In this document: positions 1-11,829 of the stretch, piece by piece
How the letters are laid out: every line of letters starts with the position of its first letter
How positions within the stretch are numbered: the stretch's first letter is position 1
Assembly: GCF_022201045.2 (NCBI RefSeq)
Contig: NC_068561.1
Span: 19,098,501-19,162,500, forward strand
Source of the DNA: Citrus sinensis
Lineage: Eukaryota > Streptophyta > Magnoliopsida > Sapindales > Rutaceae
Direction of reading: 5' to 3'
Length of the DNA: 64,000 bases
Notes under the pieces: generated by a model
What the model saw: the letters and a program-made list of their open reading frames with translations, nothing else
Database searches by the model: none
What the model was told of the DNA's origin: nothing
Program-made: the position numbers and the translations under genes

Positions 1-144
1 ACTGATTCTTGTTATCAAAAAGAATCCTTGACACTACATGTTCCATGTGTTTGATTTAGACAAGAGATGCAAAGCAAACGATAATTTATATACAATTGGC
101 AATCAACACAGATTTATAACCAGGCAAGTAGCTGAAGAGCCTAC

Positions 145-3100
145 CAGTTCAAAAACTTGCCGAGGTTCAATGATGGACAAAAGATCATAACAGAAGAAAC
201 CCAAACTGCTGTTTAAGCGTTTTGCCAAACTTAACCCCTTCTTACAACGCTCATGCACCTCAGTTAGAAGACAGTCATACAACTGCATTACACATCTGAA
301 CACACCGTCTCTTAACTGCATGGGAGGAATGTCTTCACCTGACAAAAGGGGGAAAATTTTGAAAAAGATGGATTCAAAGAATTTTTACGTGATAAGCTAC
401 TTTCAACTTTTTGGCCTACATTGTACATTAAAATGAACCATCACAACTGATATATAAGAAAACATGAAATATGTAGAGTGAATGCAACTATCCAAGCTAG
501 AATTTACCAGCAAAGCAGTTAGAGCACTTCAATCTAGACATCAGCAGTCAATTAATCAGTTAAGACTGGAATAGTAAGAATCATTGCAAAGCAACAACTG
601 TAAGACAGCTCTCTTGCATCCCTATTGACCAAATATCATCCAGCTACCATAAATTTTCCTTTTTGAATTCTTATTCAACATATTTATCATCATGCTCAAT
701 GCTGGTTAATTTATGGAAATCCTGTAAGAGTTAGGTAGTTCTATATTGATAATATAAATTTCACCAGCACAAAGTGAATATTATCTATTATGACAATTGT
801 CTCAAAAGGCTGAAAAATAGTAATTATAAAAACAAGCCTGCTCGGAGATGACCATAATGTAGCTTATAAGCAATGACCATAATAAGCCACGGACTCGTAG
901 GGTGTTAGCCTTACTTTGTCTTAAAGGCTCACTCAGTACATTGAACTGAGGTCACAATAAATACCTCTGTTGTGTCTAGGGAAAAAATAAGAAAAATGTA
1001 GTGGATAAATTACTATTTCAGTATCTCTTTTTAAGTATTATGAAATAAGCTGTAAGCAGTGCAAGGATCTTTCCAAGTATTTTACCCTACCTAATGGAAG
1101 ACCATGAAAGAAAAGCCGTGTCTGCTCCAATGCCATTGACTTCACAATTAGCTCAAGGAAAAACCAAGCCATTGTCAGAACGTCATCATATACAGGTCCA
1201 ACACGATAACCCTTAGCCTGCAATAAATCATCAATCAGAGAACTCAAAAAGAAAATAATGAACAAAAACATAATATTACATTGTTAATCTTGTGATTTTA
1301 GCACTTCAGCACATCTTTGCAGGGACAACAAAAAAAAATGCATTAATACATGCTTTGATACAAATGACGTTTTCAACTTCTAGCGCAGTATTGGCAAGGT
1401 AGTGAAGAATCACATTACTTTATCAGGGAAAATCTTACGAGTCACTTTATAAAATTCACTCTAGAACTGTAAGATAAATAGAACATATAAATCAGCCCAA
1501 GGCAATCATCCCCGAAGAGAACTTATTTTATTCATCCAAACAAATTAAAATGCCGCCCATAATCAAATGCAGTGAAAAAAGGTTTTATATTTTCTAAAAT
1601 AATAATAATAATAATCAAATGTAGTAAAACAATTTACAATTACAATGAAGATATGCACCAAAACCACGAATTTCATTTCAAAATTGTAATATAATCTATA
1701 AAGAGAATAGTTGGTTTCCTGTTAATATGACACAATGTGAAAAGTATATTTTAGGTAACAGAATAATAAAATAGGGAATTAGAGTACGGACTCAAAAAGG
1801 AAGATTGGTTAACATGCCTTACTGCGAGCCAAGCTACCCCATACAGTAGACAAACCAGGATAAACAGGTGGTTGACGACCGCCAAAGTCATCAAAAGCAT
1901 AATCAACATAGTTGACAAGAAATCGATTTCGCTCAGCATCATCAACTGACTCCTGCTGCACCCTACAAAATAAATTTCAACATATTGCTAACTGCAAAAG
2001 ACTAAGTTGTTATAAAAACCAAAAACAAAAAGGCTTAATCAACATGCCCTTGCAACTCAATTCAGAAGATTGAAATGATAAAATAAAACCTAAATTGTTT
2101 CAAATAGACCATCATCCTTTTTTTGGAAGGGAGGGAGGTGAACAGCTTCTCACCTTTGTATGCCTCCTTTTCTTATAGAATGCTTATGTTTCTTATAGTT
2201 TGTGGGGGTGTGTGTGTACTTGTATGAGGCCCAACTAATACATTAGGGAGTTAATATTTTATAGTTTATAATACAAATGCCTTCCAGTTGCCAGAATATG
2301 ATAATACACAAAAATGATTTCGCAAGCATAATTTTGGTTGAAAATAAAATAGTTCTCCAGACTTGTAAGGGGATCAAATTGTTAATCTAGAGGCATCTAC
2401 CAGATAATTATACTGGCACAAGTCATAGACATCTCTACACGGTGTAACTTAATAACTGAAAGCATACCGGGTTAAGATATTGACCATGGCTCTGAAGGCT
2501 GCAACCTGAAGGAACAAAGAAAAATAAATAGTGTTGGCAACACACAGCAAAAAGCCCAGAGGCTGTCCAATGATCAAGAAAAATCTTCAAGAGCAAAGAC
2601 ATCAAGATGATTAACAAAATAAAACAAAAAAATAATGACTTTGAAACTAGTGACAAAAAAGGATTGCAAAGAAAACACCATAATTAAAATAATCTGAAAA
2701 CCTGAAGTGTTTCTCCACCATTGCCTATAAGATGGAGAAGCATATTCAGTACAGGGTGAAGAAACTGAAGCAAAGCAGTGGAATCAACATTCTTCAAACT
2801 ATTGATAGCCTGCAAGAGAAAAATTCATGAAGCCCATTCAACTCTCTCTAACAGTATAAATAGGTGTGATATGAAGCACCAGAAAAAAGAAGCAACTTTC
2901 TAGCAGATAACAAACATATATGTAGACTGAGGTTACTAAGAGAATTCAGAATGACAACAAAAGTTCCCATATTCTAAAGCCTCCTCCCTGTCAACTTCCT
3001 AGCCCCAACTCTCTTCCTCATGATGCATCTGTTCTTTTATTTTTATTTTTCTTTTACTTTTTGCCTTAACAGGGGTTCCTGTTATTAATCCTGATATGGT

Positions 3101-6100
3101 ATGTACATCTCCAGAACAAATGCAGGGTTCAAGCCATGGCTGGTTACAAAATAATATTCAAATATCAAACTGAAGCAAAGGTGGTAAGCCAGCAACTAAG
3201 AGAAGGGAACACACGCATGCACAGACATGTACAGAATTCAGCTCTGTAAGATAACACAAGAACTTTCTAGCCTTGGCTACATATGTCAGTTCACATATGC
3301 TTACAGTTAAATGTCAGGACTGAAACTCATGAGATCATTATGAATTCCCGTTTATAAAATGAGGAAAAAATAAAAGGGGCTGAATTTAACTGCATAATAT
3401 AAATCAATACCTCCAGCAGTTCAGAACCCCAAGGTGGGCTTGTTCGAAGAGTGTGTCTATCATATTCAAGAAAGAAATCCCTAATGCGCTCATTAATTGG
3501 ATACAAGGAAGAACAAAGTCTTAGGCGCAACTTAAAAGCATTCTTTCCATCTTCCAAATAGTCAAGCCTCTCCTACCAAAATCATAAGAATAATAAATAA
3601 GCCAGAAGATAAAGTGAAGGCATGAAAGATCTAACTTTTGAATCAGAACAGAACCATTAGTCATAAAGATGGAAATGAAAACTATTCCAAATTGAATATA
3701 AGAGCTTCTAGCTGTATATGAACTCATTATTGTTTACAAACACCAATAAAGGCCCAAGTTCGGGATGGATTGATGTGATTCCTCTGCACCTTGAAAATTA
3801 AAGTATTGAACCATGAACAAAGAAAGGCATGTGAGGAAAGCATATTGGCTAATACTAAATAAACATGCAATAATTTCATAATCCACACAAGAGAAAAGGC
3901 ATATATAGAATTGAAGTTTTACACTCAGACAGCAAATAATGAAATTGCTAGAGACTTACATTAAGAAGATAAGAGTTATTTCTATTTCTACTCTTTTTAA
4001 TTATACTGGCATAACCAGTTCTTAGTTGACAAAACAACAGAAAAGAAAAAGCAGACGTTAAATAGTGAGATCAAGCCAGACTCATTTAGGTGTCCAATAG
4101 AGAGACAGGGAGGCCTATCATCTCAGAAGGTGACTCATATTTAATTAAACATCACTACAAAATAAAATTAAAAAAGAATGATACAGATAACATAAAGTAA
4201 TAATCAATATCCTGTTCAAATATACCTTTCCAGTCTCTTGGAGATAATGCGGAACCAGTTCCTTAATTATTGGTAAAGAAATTTCAGATCGCAGCCTATA
4301 ATAAGCATTGCCTTGTAGCTATTAGAAACACTTATACCAGTAACGGCACATTAAAATAAAAATAAAATTAAGCTCTAAACAAAAATAAATTGCTATGAAA
4401 TTGAGATAAATTGAAAATAATCAAGCAAATCACTTAGCTAGATCAAATGGATAAAAGCAAGGAAGAAACATCATAAATAAAAGGAAATACATACTGAGCA
4501 TGTGTAGACAGTGGAAGTGCCGCATATCCGATAACTACCTGGAAAGCAGTGACAGAAGGTTCATTCCCTTGAACAGATAACAGAAGTTGAAAAGGCTTAG
4601 GAAATGCAGGCTACATTATACATGTATAACTTACTGGTTTTGGAGCTTCCAGTTTCGTTTGTAGATCAACATGGAAAAAAGTGAATAAGAGGTGATGCAT
4701 AGGTGTCCAGACAGCTGGGAGTGAAACTTTAATCTCATCATGGTAGTAGGCCATCCTAGCCCCAACAGCAACTTGTGTGTGAGCCCACTTCTGGAGTGAA
4801 ACACCTGGCTCCCTTGGATGAATTGCCTAGTCATAATAAACACATAACAAGTGAGATGAGGAATACAAAGCAAACATCTCTCAGTATGGATACTAATCAA
4901 GAGAGTTACCTCTAAAGGCTGTCTACGAACATCAGCATCATCCTTCCGTAGTTCAACTCGGATAAACAAATTCCTCTTCCGACTCAAACTTACACTTGAG
5001 GGATATACATATAGACAATGAAAAAGTTGCAAGAAAGGCTCGTTTCTTGTTGTGGTGCGGAAGTCAAAAGCTTGAAACTGAGAAATGCGATTCTTGTTTT
5101 CAGTTTAAACAGTCTAAAGAGATTTCAAAATGCATGGTTGAGATAGACAAGTTGCACTAATATGACACTTCTTTTACCAAATGAAACATATTGATTGTAA
5201 GGAATGTTGGATTATAGCGAGTAAAACTTTCATGAAATGCTTTAGTCTGGGACTTCCTTATTAAAGAACTTGGCATGACCAGTAACTGAAGGACTAGAAT
5301 AAAAGACAAGGAGATTTCCAGTTTGATTCTAGAGGGATTTGTTGGGCCCCTGACAGCAAATTTACTACTAGACTCAAACAAGGTTGAATCGACTTCCAAA
5401 AGATGTTAAAAGTAATAATAATAAAAGATGACTAATTTTTCTTGTGATTATATCTTGAGCAATGTCACATGGCACGTGATGGGTAAATGTGAACACAAGA
5501 ATCATAACAAGAATAGCTTTACACTCACATCATCAGCACTAAAATCTGGAGCATTTGATCCGTTTCCAGAAATTTCTTTCCCATCACCGTAACTCCACTT
5601 AGAGTTGCTGGTCTGAGGCACATCAGAACCATTACTGGGGCACTTAGAAAACGTCAAATCAGTAGCACGGTCCCCTGGATCAATTGAGTCATTAGTCACA
5701 CTGCCACTTTCTGATATATTCTCCAAATCGGCATGAGCAGTCTGGTGCTTCTCTATATCCAGTCTTAAAACACCCTTCACTGGTTTATGAACCTTGCGTT
5801 TAGGATCCTGAAAATGAACCACATGCAAAAGAGAAGAGACTATTAGAAGGTATCAGCATGACAGAAATAAAGGGGAGGGGACATTCTAAGAAACTCTTTA
5901 TTCCTTTTTCTCTTGGTACACCAACTGTAGCAGAAAATAGCAATAATTTTCATGTATAAATTATTTATCACAAAACCAATCACACCTGAAGCGACTCCTC
6001 AGTGTAGCATTCCTTTACTTTATTTAAGTTAGATATTTCAACTATGACAGAACTTCCACCCGAATATCCCAACTTCCCATCCAATGTGATCTTTGAAATG

Positions 6101-8165
6101 GGCTCAAACACACCCTCGTGGGAACTTGACCCAGAGACGCTGGGAGCAAGAGGGCTGCTAGGGGAAGCAGACCCACCAGAAACTGCACCAATGCTGTTGT
6201 CAAATAGCGGAACAATAGCCCAGGCGAAGGACTCTCTATAAGGCATAATTCGAGACCACACCTGCAGTTTCTGCTTCTCTCTCTCTGTCAAGTGTACCTG
6301 TTCAGGATTCAGATAGGTTGAAGAAACATATAATCGTGTAAAGAAATATATTTTATACAATCTGATAAAAAAGGGTTTTATTATTAACTCCCAAGGGTGG
6401 CACCAGACTATTTTACAGATTAACCAACAAGAGAACAAAAAGAAAGGAAGAACTTAAAGATGAGTTAAAAATAATAATAAAAAACCTATTGATATCCATG
6501 GACATACAGGTTCTTTGCGTGAATAAACGGAAGGGGTGACTCCACTTTCTTCTGTGGCAGGCCTCTCTAACTGGATAAGAAGACAAACAGATGCTGATGG
6601 GGCATCTAAATAAAACATGCCGCGAGGTTCATAAGATATTTTTGCCTGGCAAAGATAGAAGGAAACAGAAAAATCCTTACTTGCGATCTAAGAGAAAAGC
6701 GACACACTAGGAAAATACAAACCCATGTAAAAGGATTAAGAATATAGAGAGAGAGAAAAAAAAAACATTATTTATTTTATGGCTTACATCCTGCATTTCA
6801 GCCGGTAGCACTCGGAAATAGAAATCTTCGGATAATTTTTCTCTTCTCTCCCTATTATATAAGCAAATTGTGCCATAAAATGGCTCTAAGAGAGAGAAAA
6901 GAAGGGAAAAGATAGAGATACTTAAGTCAGAAATCTGAAACAGTTAAAAGCAATTGAAATATTGCAGTAGCAGAGATGTGAAGAAGAACTCACCAACTAG
7001 TCCAGCTTGAAATGATAGAGACAAAACCTTCACAGAGATCTTTAACCCACTGAAGGCACCAAAAAGAAAACCAAAAAAAAAAAAAAAGATAGATTAACTC
7101 AGAGCAAGTCCAAAAGGCTTCTACTACAGGTATACTCTGCAATAATAATTAAACCAGCCATACTGTGACATTGGGGTTTCTGAAAGTCTCTGACCAAATG
7201 TTAATGATCTCTCATTTTCCCAATCAAAAGCTGGTTCGTAAGCAGGAAGGGGAGATATACCAAAATGCTGCAAATACAAGATTAATTTCCAAACATAAAA
7301 GTCAAAATCGTGATGTCTAAAAGGAACATATCTTGAAATGCGACATTAGTAAAACCAAGACTGCAAAAGCATAACCTTTGAAACATCAGTAGCATCTGTG
7401 TATTGCCTTCCAGAGGTACTTGGTGCGTCATCATCTGTGGCATCTTCGCCCTTGCCTCGCCTTGCATTAGCAAGTCGTGTCTCTGCATAAAGAGGCATGT
7501 CAAAAGTCATTTCACAAACATCGAACATATAAGAGCAGACAAAAAGTGAATAAGACAACTAAAATCAAAACAAAAACCTGTCTCAATATCAGTGTCAGGG
7601 CCTTCAAAAATCTGATTTTGGAAAGAAGGCGGACTAACGCTTTCATAGTGACCATACTTGTTCTCATCCTTCACCCAATCAGCTCTATAGCATTGCACCA
7701 GTTCATTCAAATGCGGCCACTGCTCCAAATTCTCATCAATCTGCAGAAAATCAATATACAACACTCAAGCTTGAACTCATCAAATCACACAGCAGTAAAA
7801 GTGACTCCCCATCAGTAAACCTTCTACAGGAAACGAGATATAAAGTCTAATTTATTTTGCATTTTAATAACCCCAAAATGTTCATAGAATTCAGAATCAG
7901 GTGTGATTCAGACAAACAAAAAATGCCATTTTTTAATTTTACATTTTAGAAATTTCAGAGACAAGACACTACTAACTGATTATGCAACTAACAGTAAATG
8001 CCATTCTAAGAGAAATTCAAGCATGTAAATGAAAGAAAATGAACTCTTTACAGAAAAATAAAATTTAAAAAAAATCACCAATGGGTCCAATTTGAGATGA
8101 GCTAAAGACTGTCGAGGGATTCTTCGAAAGCGATGACCTCCGCTAGCACCACTGCTGCCGTCCAT
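145..8165 (-). CDS. SPK1: SPIKE1-like DOCK-family Rop guanine nucleotide exchange factor (5' part only)
   Basis: This is the N-terminal 864 residues of a DOCK180-type exchange factor that activates Rop/Rac GTPases and steers actin and cell shape in plants. Nineteen coding exons are visible: 8079-8165, 7578-7740, 7376-7482, 7164-7267, 6994-7049, 6788-6885, 6508-6645, 5986-6297, 5529-5807, 4910-5077, 4635-4826, 4495-4538, 4226-4295, 3411-3572, 2702-2809, 2468-2505, 1818-1962, 1091-1217 and 145-338. They total 2592 nt and stay in frame throughout. The start MDGSSGASGGHRFRRIPRQS and the next exon (IDENLEQWPHLNELVQCY) match SPK1 as I recall it. The C2-like DHR1 membrane-binding domain begins near FHCLYVYP (exon 10, 4910-5077) and continues through the next exons. 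The catalytic DHR2 domain lies beyond the left edge; the last visible exon ends at IIEPRQVFELV, so roughly half of the usual length of about 1830 aa is missing from view. Intron 17 uses a GC donor. Identity is near certain; exact edges may shift by a few bases. Confidence 0.95.
1218..1817 (-). other. GC-AG intron in SPIKE1
   Basis: The intron between coding exons 17 and 18 reads AAG|GCATGT at its donor and TTGCAG|GCTAAG at its acceptor. Only this GC donor gives the in-frame junction LARSKAKGYRVG expected for the family. The GT five bases upstream (GCA|GTAAGG) would break the frame. Confidence 0.75.
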
Positions 8166-8580
8166 AGCACTTTTAAATTTTCACTGCATTTTGAAAACAA
8201 AGCACATTTGATTTTAAGAAAAATAAATAGAAAGAAAAGAAACTGGTAATGCAAGCGAAATATAATCACGAGATCTGAAACGAAATCCAAGATTCTAGGG
8301 TTTGAAAAGAGCAGTACCTGAGACTCAGACAGAGCAGCAATAAAAAGAAAAGCAGGCAATGCGGTGCGTTTTGAGGAGTTAGAATCGAGATCTTGGACAG
8401 ATAACAACTTCACACCAAACGCACCACAGTGACAGTAGTACTGCAGAGAGAAAGAGAGAGAAGAGAAGACGAGACACGGGTCAAAGCTAGTCCAGAAAGT
8501 CCAAATTAGAGTTGAACGACAGCGTTTTAATCTCACCTTGTCCGAGTCAGCTCCGCTTCTCTGTCTCTCTCTCCAGTCTC
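8166..8580 (-). promoter_or_regulatory. SPIKE1 5' leader, probable leader intron and promoter
   Basis: Just upstream of the ATG the minus strand has an acceptor-like AATGCAG (8183-8189), and further up a donor-like CTCAG|GTACTG (exon side from 8318). A leader intron of roughly 130 bp is therefore likely. CT-rich tracts on the minus strand (8441-8464 and 8561-8577) are typical of plant core promoters and 5' leaders. No TATA box is placed with confidence. Confidence 0.45.
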
Positions 8581-10132
8581 CACTGACATGTTTTATTTTA
8601 TTTTATTTCTTGCTTTTACCTTTTTTATTCGCTTCTAAGAAAAGCACTGTATTTTATCATTTAGGTCCCTCAATTTTTGGTCTTTTTGCCTTTTAGGATA
8701 TATATTTTCTCAAAAATACATGAATATAAAACTAAGTTCACATCCAATATAATGTAATTATGAACTTATTTTAGATCTATTTTTATGACTTGATTTCTGT
8801 AAAAAAAATTTCAAGCCCTCAATCTCCCAAGTCTGCCTCCATTTGTATTTAAATTAAGACATTTTGCACCATCCGAAAGATTTTACAAGTTAAATAATTT
8901 ATTACACAAGCAGATATTATTTTTTTGTTATTATTTAAGTTAAAAGTATAAAATTGACAATATAAGCCTAATTAATGAATTCAAAAAATGTACTTTTCAT
9001 CCATTACTAAAAGTTGAAGAGCAATTTTGCAAAATTAACTAAGTTTTATTGTTCAATTCATAACGGCTCTTTTTGCTAATAAATAACAATGAGGATTCGG
9101 TTACAAGAATTAGGCAAATTACGTCTTTGGAAAGATAATGTAGAAGTTTTGTGACTTAAATGGTAGTTTCCCTTTTATTTTAGTATTAAGTTTGGATTTC
9201 TAAATTCTATTGGTGGGTAAATACTACTTCTAAGAAAAGCAAGCAATAATCATTTTTTTTTCATTTTTGGTTTATTTTTTAAGTATTACTTTCCGACCAC
9301 ATAATGTGCAGTCATTTTTGTAATGTTTTTTTTATTTATACTCATGGCCTCAATGATTAAATGTGTTTATGCAAAGATAGGTATTATTATTTTTACAAAA
9401 TAATTATGTAATTTAATAAAATACTTAGATTATGTTTGTTGGTACATAATTGAAAATGTTTCTTCCACATTTAGGGTAAAGTAAGTAGTTTTCAAATGGT
9501 TTTCTTTAATTGATAATTCAAGTTCATATCTTAGAAGAGGTAAAGGACTAAAAAATTGATTTAAACTTTGTTCATGAACTACTTTTATCAAAAAAAATTC
9601 CTCAATAGATAATGATAGATTTATTTTTTATTTATTGTAGCTATATCGGTAATTGGATTCATATTGATCATTTCTTAACGCTAATGGTTAGTTTATTTAT
9701 ATAATTTTTTGGCCACTTATATGTGACTAATCGTCCTTAATCACATGTATCACTATGTTGTTACTAATTTTCTTCGTTGTTGCTGAAATTGCCTCATTTT
9801 CTAATTTTGTTTTGGTACAAAATTCGGTGGGAGATGAATCTATTCAGCAAAAACTTCAAATTCTTGCAAGTAAGAAAGTTTGATGCCTAAAGATGATTAC
9901 AATTATGTGAAAAGGATAGGATAGTGTAAACTGTAAACAATAGGCAAGACAAAACATAAGGTAAATAACCCTTGGACTTACATTTTACAATTGGTAAGGT
10001 CTACAAGAATTTGTGAGGAAAAATAACTGTTTGATCAAAACAAATATTAATGGCGATATAATTTAGATCAACAAAGAATGTGGCAAACTCTAGACGGTCA
10101 GCAAGTTATTGATTCACCAGTGAAATCAATAT
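8581..10132. other. AT-rich intergenic region
   Basis: No intact gene is visible. The stretch is very AT-rich and without long reading frames. The only recognisable content is the decayed peptide-gene copy at about 9611-9925, annotated separately. Confidence 0.6.
9611..9925 (+). pseudogene. Decayed copy of small secreted-peptide gene
   Basis: This is a degraded relative of the gene at 20284-20694. The first-exon equivalent (about 9611-9694) keeps the run ATTGTAGCT..ATTGGATT and the following donor context ATGGTTAGTTTATT. The intron shares TCCTTAATCACAT. The second-exon equivalent (about 9815-9870) keeps TTCGGTGGGAG and AAACTTCAAATT. The acceptor AG has become GG and no open frame spans the parts, so it cannot make the peptide as it stands. 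The match shows that the two loci share an origin. The function is inferred only through the better copy. Confidence 0.4.
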
Positions 10133-10141
10133 CGACTCTAC

Positions 10142-10322
10142 GGGAAATTTTAGAATACATTTGAGGTGTCATGTCAGTTATATAACAAGTAAATAATGTT
10201 ATGACACGTGTGCATTGATTTTGAAAAACCATCATGCAAGTGGTAATTGTATTAAATTTAACTACACATATTATTCATACATCATTTGGTTATAATACAT
10301 ATGAGGTATTCTAAAATTTCTC
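10142..10322. mobile_element. Short MITE with terminal inverted repeats (Mutator-like)
   Basis: This non-coding element is 181 bp long. Its ends are GGGAAATTTTAGAATAC and the complement of GAGAAATTTTAGAATAC (16 of 17 bases match). It is flanked by near-identical 9-bp direct repeats, CGACTCTAC (10133-10141) and CGACTCTTA (10323-10331). A 9-bp target duplication fits a Mutator-type MITE; an 8-bp reading would fit hAT. It encodes nothing and depends on a transposase from elsewhere. Confidence 0.7.
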
Positions 10323-10339
10323 CGACTCTTAATACAAGT

Positions 10340-10615
10340 ATTAACATTCTTGTAATACATTCATTGAAGTGGCTAGTAATTAAGCACAAGAAATTAAAAC
10401 AAGCTGATTCGCAACTCAGCTTCAACGTGCAATGATTCACATTAATTCACTGTAATCTTGAGTACTGACTGTACATGTGAGCACATATTGCTCGCTCGGG
10501 TGGTCATTTTGGGACCACAAAATTCTAACGTATCGGTGAGAGCAGCATGTAATTTTGTTTCTTCATATACAATCAGCCCATATTATTAGGAGGAAAAGAA
10601 TTGAATGATACTAAA
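10340..10615. repeat. Partial fourth copy of the TFIIS-repeat flank
   Basis: This block resembles the sequence just 3' of the TFIIS-core genes, at about 15370-15620 and 18180-18440. Shared landmarks in order are an AACATTCTT..TAATACAT run, a GGTCATTTTGGG-type run (10501-10514; 18318-18330), and a GGAGGAAAA..TTGAATGAT run near its right end. Here the TFIIS gene does not follow. The block is either a truncated fourth unit or the donor of the flank. Confidence 0.6.
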
Positions 10616-10659
10616 CGATGCACCAATAGAAATATAGAATAACGAAGAAACGAGGATTG

Positions 10660-10836
10660 TTAGCAATCCTTAGCATTATTGAACAAGAGGGACGCTGTAA
10701 TTTCCTTATCCCCGACCCACTTTCTTGAACATCTGTAATTTGACTGACACGGCAGTAACTCCAGCTGGGTCTCCAGCTCGACATTATGTTGTGTATTGTA
10801 ATCATCAACAGCGACAGCAGCCTTGGCGAACTGCAT
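10660..10836 (-). pseudogene. Possible cystatin-like exon remnant
   Basis: A 58-codon frame on the minus strand begins MQFAKAAVAVDDYNTQHN, with an acceptor-like TTAATGCAG directly before TTCGCC. The helix-like start AAVAVDDYN recalls the first helix of plant cystatin-fold proteins. No QxVxG loop or following exon is visible, so this is at best a fragment, and the resemblance is weak. The rest of 10616-11829 shows no gene. Confidence 0.2.
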
Positions 10837-11829
10837 TAATTGGACCTATTCGGGAAAAAATAAATAAAACTCAAGTCTTTAGTTGTGATTAGATTTAAAA
10901 ATAAGGATCCCTATGTTATTATTCCGCTTAAAATTACGTCGACTTTTACATGAGACGACAAATTCATATCTTCTTTTAAGCTATAAATGACATGTAGGCT
11001 TACTGGAAACTGAAAAATGGTAGACGACAAATCCTCTTAATAGACGACACGTTGTACAGTAATCTCTCCAGAGTGTAAAGTGTCCGCCACTTCCTTCATA
11101 TAAATTTTTTTTTATTTTTTTTACATATGACAGATCATCTATGACAGCGTGAAACTTTACGCGGGTCGTTCCTGTGTAGTTTTTAGTTTCAATGATGAAA
11201 CTTGAAGAATGGGCATTCGCCATCAACGTAAATGTTTTGGAAGAATTTTGTTTGAGGCTGTAAGAAAGAAGAGCTTGGAAACTGGGAAAGTTAAGTTCTT
11301 ACTTATTAGTGATGCATAATTCAGTTACAAATTGATGCATATTATACATAAGAAATGCCAATCCGAAGCACCAAAAGATAAAATCATGGCTATTTGTCCT
11401 GTGTTGGTAACTTTGGAAAGAAAGAAAGTGGAGAAATTTTCATTCTCTTCAAAGATACTTTCACCAAGAAAGAAGGCGGGAGAAATTATTACATCATATA
11501 TATATGAGAAAGGGATTTATTCCGCAAAGAAAGTTACCCACAAACTTATTTACATACCCAATTGATCATTTAGGTTCTTCAATAACAAATCTTTTCGTGA
11601 GAAATCAATGATGATGGTAGTGAAAGTCGTCATACTGTTGTCTTTCTCTATTTCCAAGATGAGTCTAGGAGCTAGCTAAAGAACCGATGCTGCCTCAATT
11701 TTCTAGGAGTTAAAAGGTCAAAAAAGCCAAAGAACGGCACGAAGCCTATTTCATTCTTGATGGAGCCAAGTAAAGGGAATGAGTACTCAAATATATGTGA
11801 TTCATGATGACTCGCGAAGGCAAAAGTGT

